Positions 6,101 through 6,873 of a stretch of DNA of 6,873 nt are shown piece after piece. The position numbers and the translations under genes were made by a program. The notes beneath the pieces are model-generated. The model made no database searches. It saw nothing but the letters and a program-made list of their open reading frames with translations, and was not told the DNA's origin. This DNA is from an uncultured Burkholderiales bacterium (GTDB lineage Bacteria > Pseudomonadota > Gammaproteobacteria > Burkholderiales > Burkholderiaceae_C), in assembly GCA_903856995.1 (NCBI GenBank), contig CAIODK010000335.1, positions 1-6,873 of the forward strand, in the 5' to 3' direction. The stretch's first letter is position 1, and each line of letters starts with the position of its first letter.

Positions 6101-6873
6101 CTTCTTGCCACCCGCGTTCATGGCGATGTTGCCGCCAATACAAGAGGCTTCGGCGGACGTGGGGTCCACCGCAAACACGAAACCACCGCGCTCGGCCGCA
6201 TCGGCCACGCGTTGGGTGACCACACCAGCTTCGGTGTAAATCGTGGGCACTTTGTGTGCGATGCCAGGCAAGTCGACCATCTCGACTTCGGTCATGGCTT
6301 CGAGTTTTTCGGTGTTGATGACCGCGCTCTTCCACGTCAGCGGGATCGCGCCACCCGTGTAGCCCGTGCCGCCGCCGCGTGGGACGATGGTCAAGCCAAG
6401 GTCGATACAGCCTTTGACCAAACCAGCCATCTCTTCTTCGGTGTCTGGGGTCAACACGACGAAGGGGTATTCCACACGCCAGTCGGTGGCGTCGGTCACG
6501 TGGCTCACACGCGACAAACCGTCGAACTTGATGTTATCCGTCGCGGTGCACTTTTTGAGCAAGCGGTCCGCTTGTTTACGCAACACCGCAATCGCATCGA
6601 ATTGGCTGTTGAAGTTTTCAACAGCGCGGCTGGCTGCTTGTAGCAATTGGCCCACCAACACATCGCGTTCGGTATCGGTATCGGGCGTGCGTCGGTGCTC
6701 GACCTCACCCAAGCGGTGATGCAGCGCATCGACCAACTGACGACGGCGCTTGGGGCTGTCGAGCAAGTCATCTTGCAAATAGGGGTTGCGTTGCACCACC
6801 CAGATGTCACCCAACACCTCATACAACATGCGGGCCGAGCGGCCGGTACGACGTTCTTGGCGCAAGCGCAGCA
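3143..6873 (-). CDS. Large FAD-linked, multi-[4Fe-4S] oxidoreductase (GlcD/GlcF-like fusion, DUF3683 type); 5' end beyond window
   Basis: At least 1,242 residues are visible and the frame is open to the window edge, so the true start is upstream. The family usually begins some 50-70 residues earlier; neither the in-frame TTG (6865) nor the ATG (6829) is likely to be the start. Numbered from 6865, a PCMH-type FAD-binding domain spans about 125-300, with PRGGGTGYTGG at 162-172 and CIGGNIAMNAGG at 242-253. A FAD-oxidase C domain (about 360-725) carries HMHAGDGNVHTN (639-650) and SGEHGIGITK (683-692). A ferredoxin-type pair of CxxCxxCxxxC motifs has cysteines 770/773/776/780 and 832/835/838/842. 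Two CCG domains carry C983-C1015/C1016-C1059/C1062 and C1108-C1135/C1136-C1185/C1188. This is the GlcD-plus-GlcF architecture in one chain, as in the D-2-hydroxyglutarate dehydrogenase YdiJ but longer. A 2-hydroxyacid oxidation feeding electrons via Fe-S clusters to quinone is likely; the substrate is unknown. No signal peptide or membrane helix is seen. It is the most upstream visible gene of the unit. Confidence 0.93.
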   Translation of the reverse strand, partial: LRLRQERRTGRSARMLYEVLGDIWVVQRNPYLQDDLLDSPKRRRQLVDALHHRLGEVEHRRTPDTDTERDVLVGQLLQAASRAVENFNSQFDAIAVLRKQADRLLKKCTATDNIKFDGLSRVSHVTDATDWRVEYPFVVLTPDTEEEMAGLVKGCIDLGLTIVPRGGGTGYTGGAIPLTWKSAVINTEKLEAMTEVEMVDLPGIAHKVPTIYTEAGVVTQRVADAAERGGFVFAVDPTSAEASCIGGNIAMNAGGKKAVLWGTALDNLASWRMVTPDAEWLDVIRVDHNLGKIHDAEMASFELKYYQADGKTFIRQERLDIPGKSFRKEGLGKDVTDKFLSGLPGVQKEGCDGLITSARWILHRMPVHTRTVCMEFFGNAKDAVPSIVEIKDYMFAEQKRSGVLLAGLEHLDDRYLRAVGYATKSKRGGLPKMLLIGDIAGDDADEVARVTSEVARMANTRSGECFVAVSPEARKKFWLDRKRTAAISRHTNAFKVNEDVVIPLPRMAEYTDGIERINIELSLRNKLELCDALEDFFANGNLPLGKSDDAADIPTPELLEDRVQQARSLIGEVRGLWQQWLNECDSLFPQLQDHTLRASWKTQIRAVLQNIFTGAQLAPIVDECNAIHKRVLKGRVWVALHMHAGDGNVHTNIPVNSDNYAMLQTAHEAVARIMVLARSLDGVISGEHGIGITKLEFMTDAELQPFADYKAKVDPEGRFNKGKLLRNQDTDVSLRHADLSQAYTPSFGLMGHESLIMQQSDIGAIADSVKDCLRCGKCKPVCATHVPRANLLYSPRNKILATSLLVEAFLYEEQTRRGISIKHWQEFEDVADHCTVCHKCLSPCPVNIDFGDVSMNMRNLLRKMGQKSFRPGNAAAMFMLNATNPETIKFARTAMVGVGMQLQRFAHDLLKGLARKQTKAPPASVGAAPIKEQVIHFINKKMPGGLPKKTARALLDIEDKDYVPIIRDPKTTTSETEAVFYFPGCGSERLFSQVGLATQAMLWHAGVQTVLPPGYLCCGYPQKGSGQFDKAEKIITDNRVLFHRVANTLNYLDIKTVVVSCGTCFDQLQSYEFDKIFPGCRIVDIHEFLLEKDIKLSAEQQAGYLFHDPCHSPMKQQDPMKTVKALVGSQVVKSERCCGESGTLGVSRPDISTQVRFRKEEELQKDEAALRAMTGQAKGNMKILTSCPSCLQGLSRYGDDLQNGLLEADYIVVEMARKMLGEQWMPDYVANANAGGIERVLV

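Noticed and set aside
5678..6643. 321-codon open frame on the plus strand
   Set aside because: It is antisense to the FAD domain of the large oxidoreductase, and its His/Val/Ala-rich translation resembles no family. Long antisense frames are expected in GC-rich coding DNA.
6829..6865. Possible true start of the large oxidoreductase at the TTG (6865) or ATG (6829)
   Set aside because: The frame stays open to the window edge and family members carry additional conserved N-terminal sequence, so the gene is treated as cut by the window.

Overview
The window reads as a GC-rich betaproteobacterial chromosome segment, most likely Burkholderiales and probably Comamonadaceae. That placement rests on recognition of the protein sequences and of the gene neighbourhood, not on a database search. 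All six genes lie on the minus strand and the DNA is almost entirely coding. Nothing suggests a mobile element, tRNA, rRNA, CRISPR array or prophage.

Read in the direction of transcription (from high to low coordinates), the layout is as follows. (1) A very large flavin plus iron-sulfur oxidoreductase, GlcD/GlcF-like and of the DUF3683 type, occupies 3143-6873; its 5' end lies beyond the window. (2) A DUF971 (GBBH-like N-terminal domain) protein follows at 2705-3124. (3) ubiE, the ubiquinone/menaquinone C-methyltransferase, is at 1957-2688. (4) A Tim44-domain membrane protein is at 965-1927. (5) ubiJ, an SCP2-domain ubiquinone accessory factor, is at 365-934. (6) The N-terminal part of ubiB, an atypical kinase-like ubiquinone factor, is at 1-368 and is cut by the window edge.

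Gaps between consecutive genes are 18, 16, 29 and about 30 nt, and the last pair overlaps by 4 nt (ATGA). No terminator-like hairpin with a T-run and no convincing internal promoter was seen, so the six genes probably form one transcription unit. No gap exceeds 300 bases.

The core is the classic ubiE-ubiJ-ubiB ubiquinone cluster, with a Tim44-like gene placed between ubiE and ubiJ. Upstream is a dehydrogenase whose electrons would plausibly end in the quinone pool, plus a DUF971 protein of a family sometimes linked to Fe-S assembly. A reasonable inference is that the unit couples quinone biosynthesis to a quinone-reducing 2-hydroxyacid dehydrogenase. I see no clear-cut undescribed system. The most interesting open points are the role of the Tim44-like protein inside a ubiquinone operon and the unknown substrate of the multi-cluster oxidoreductase.
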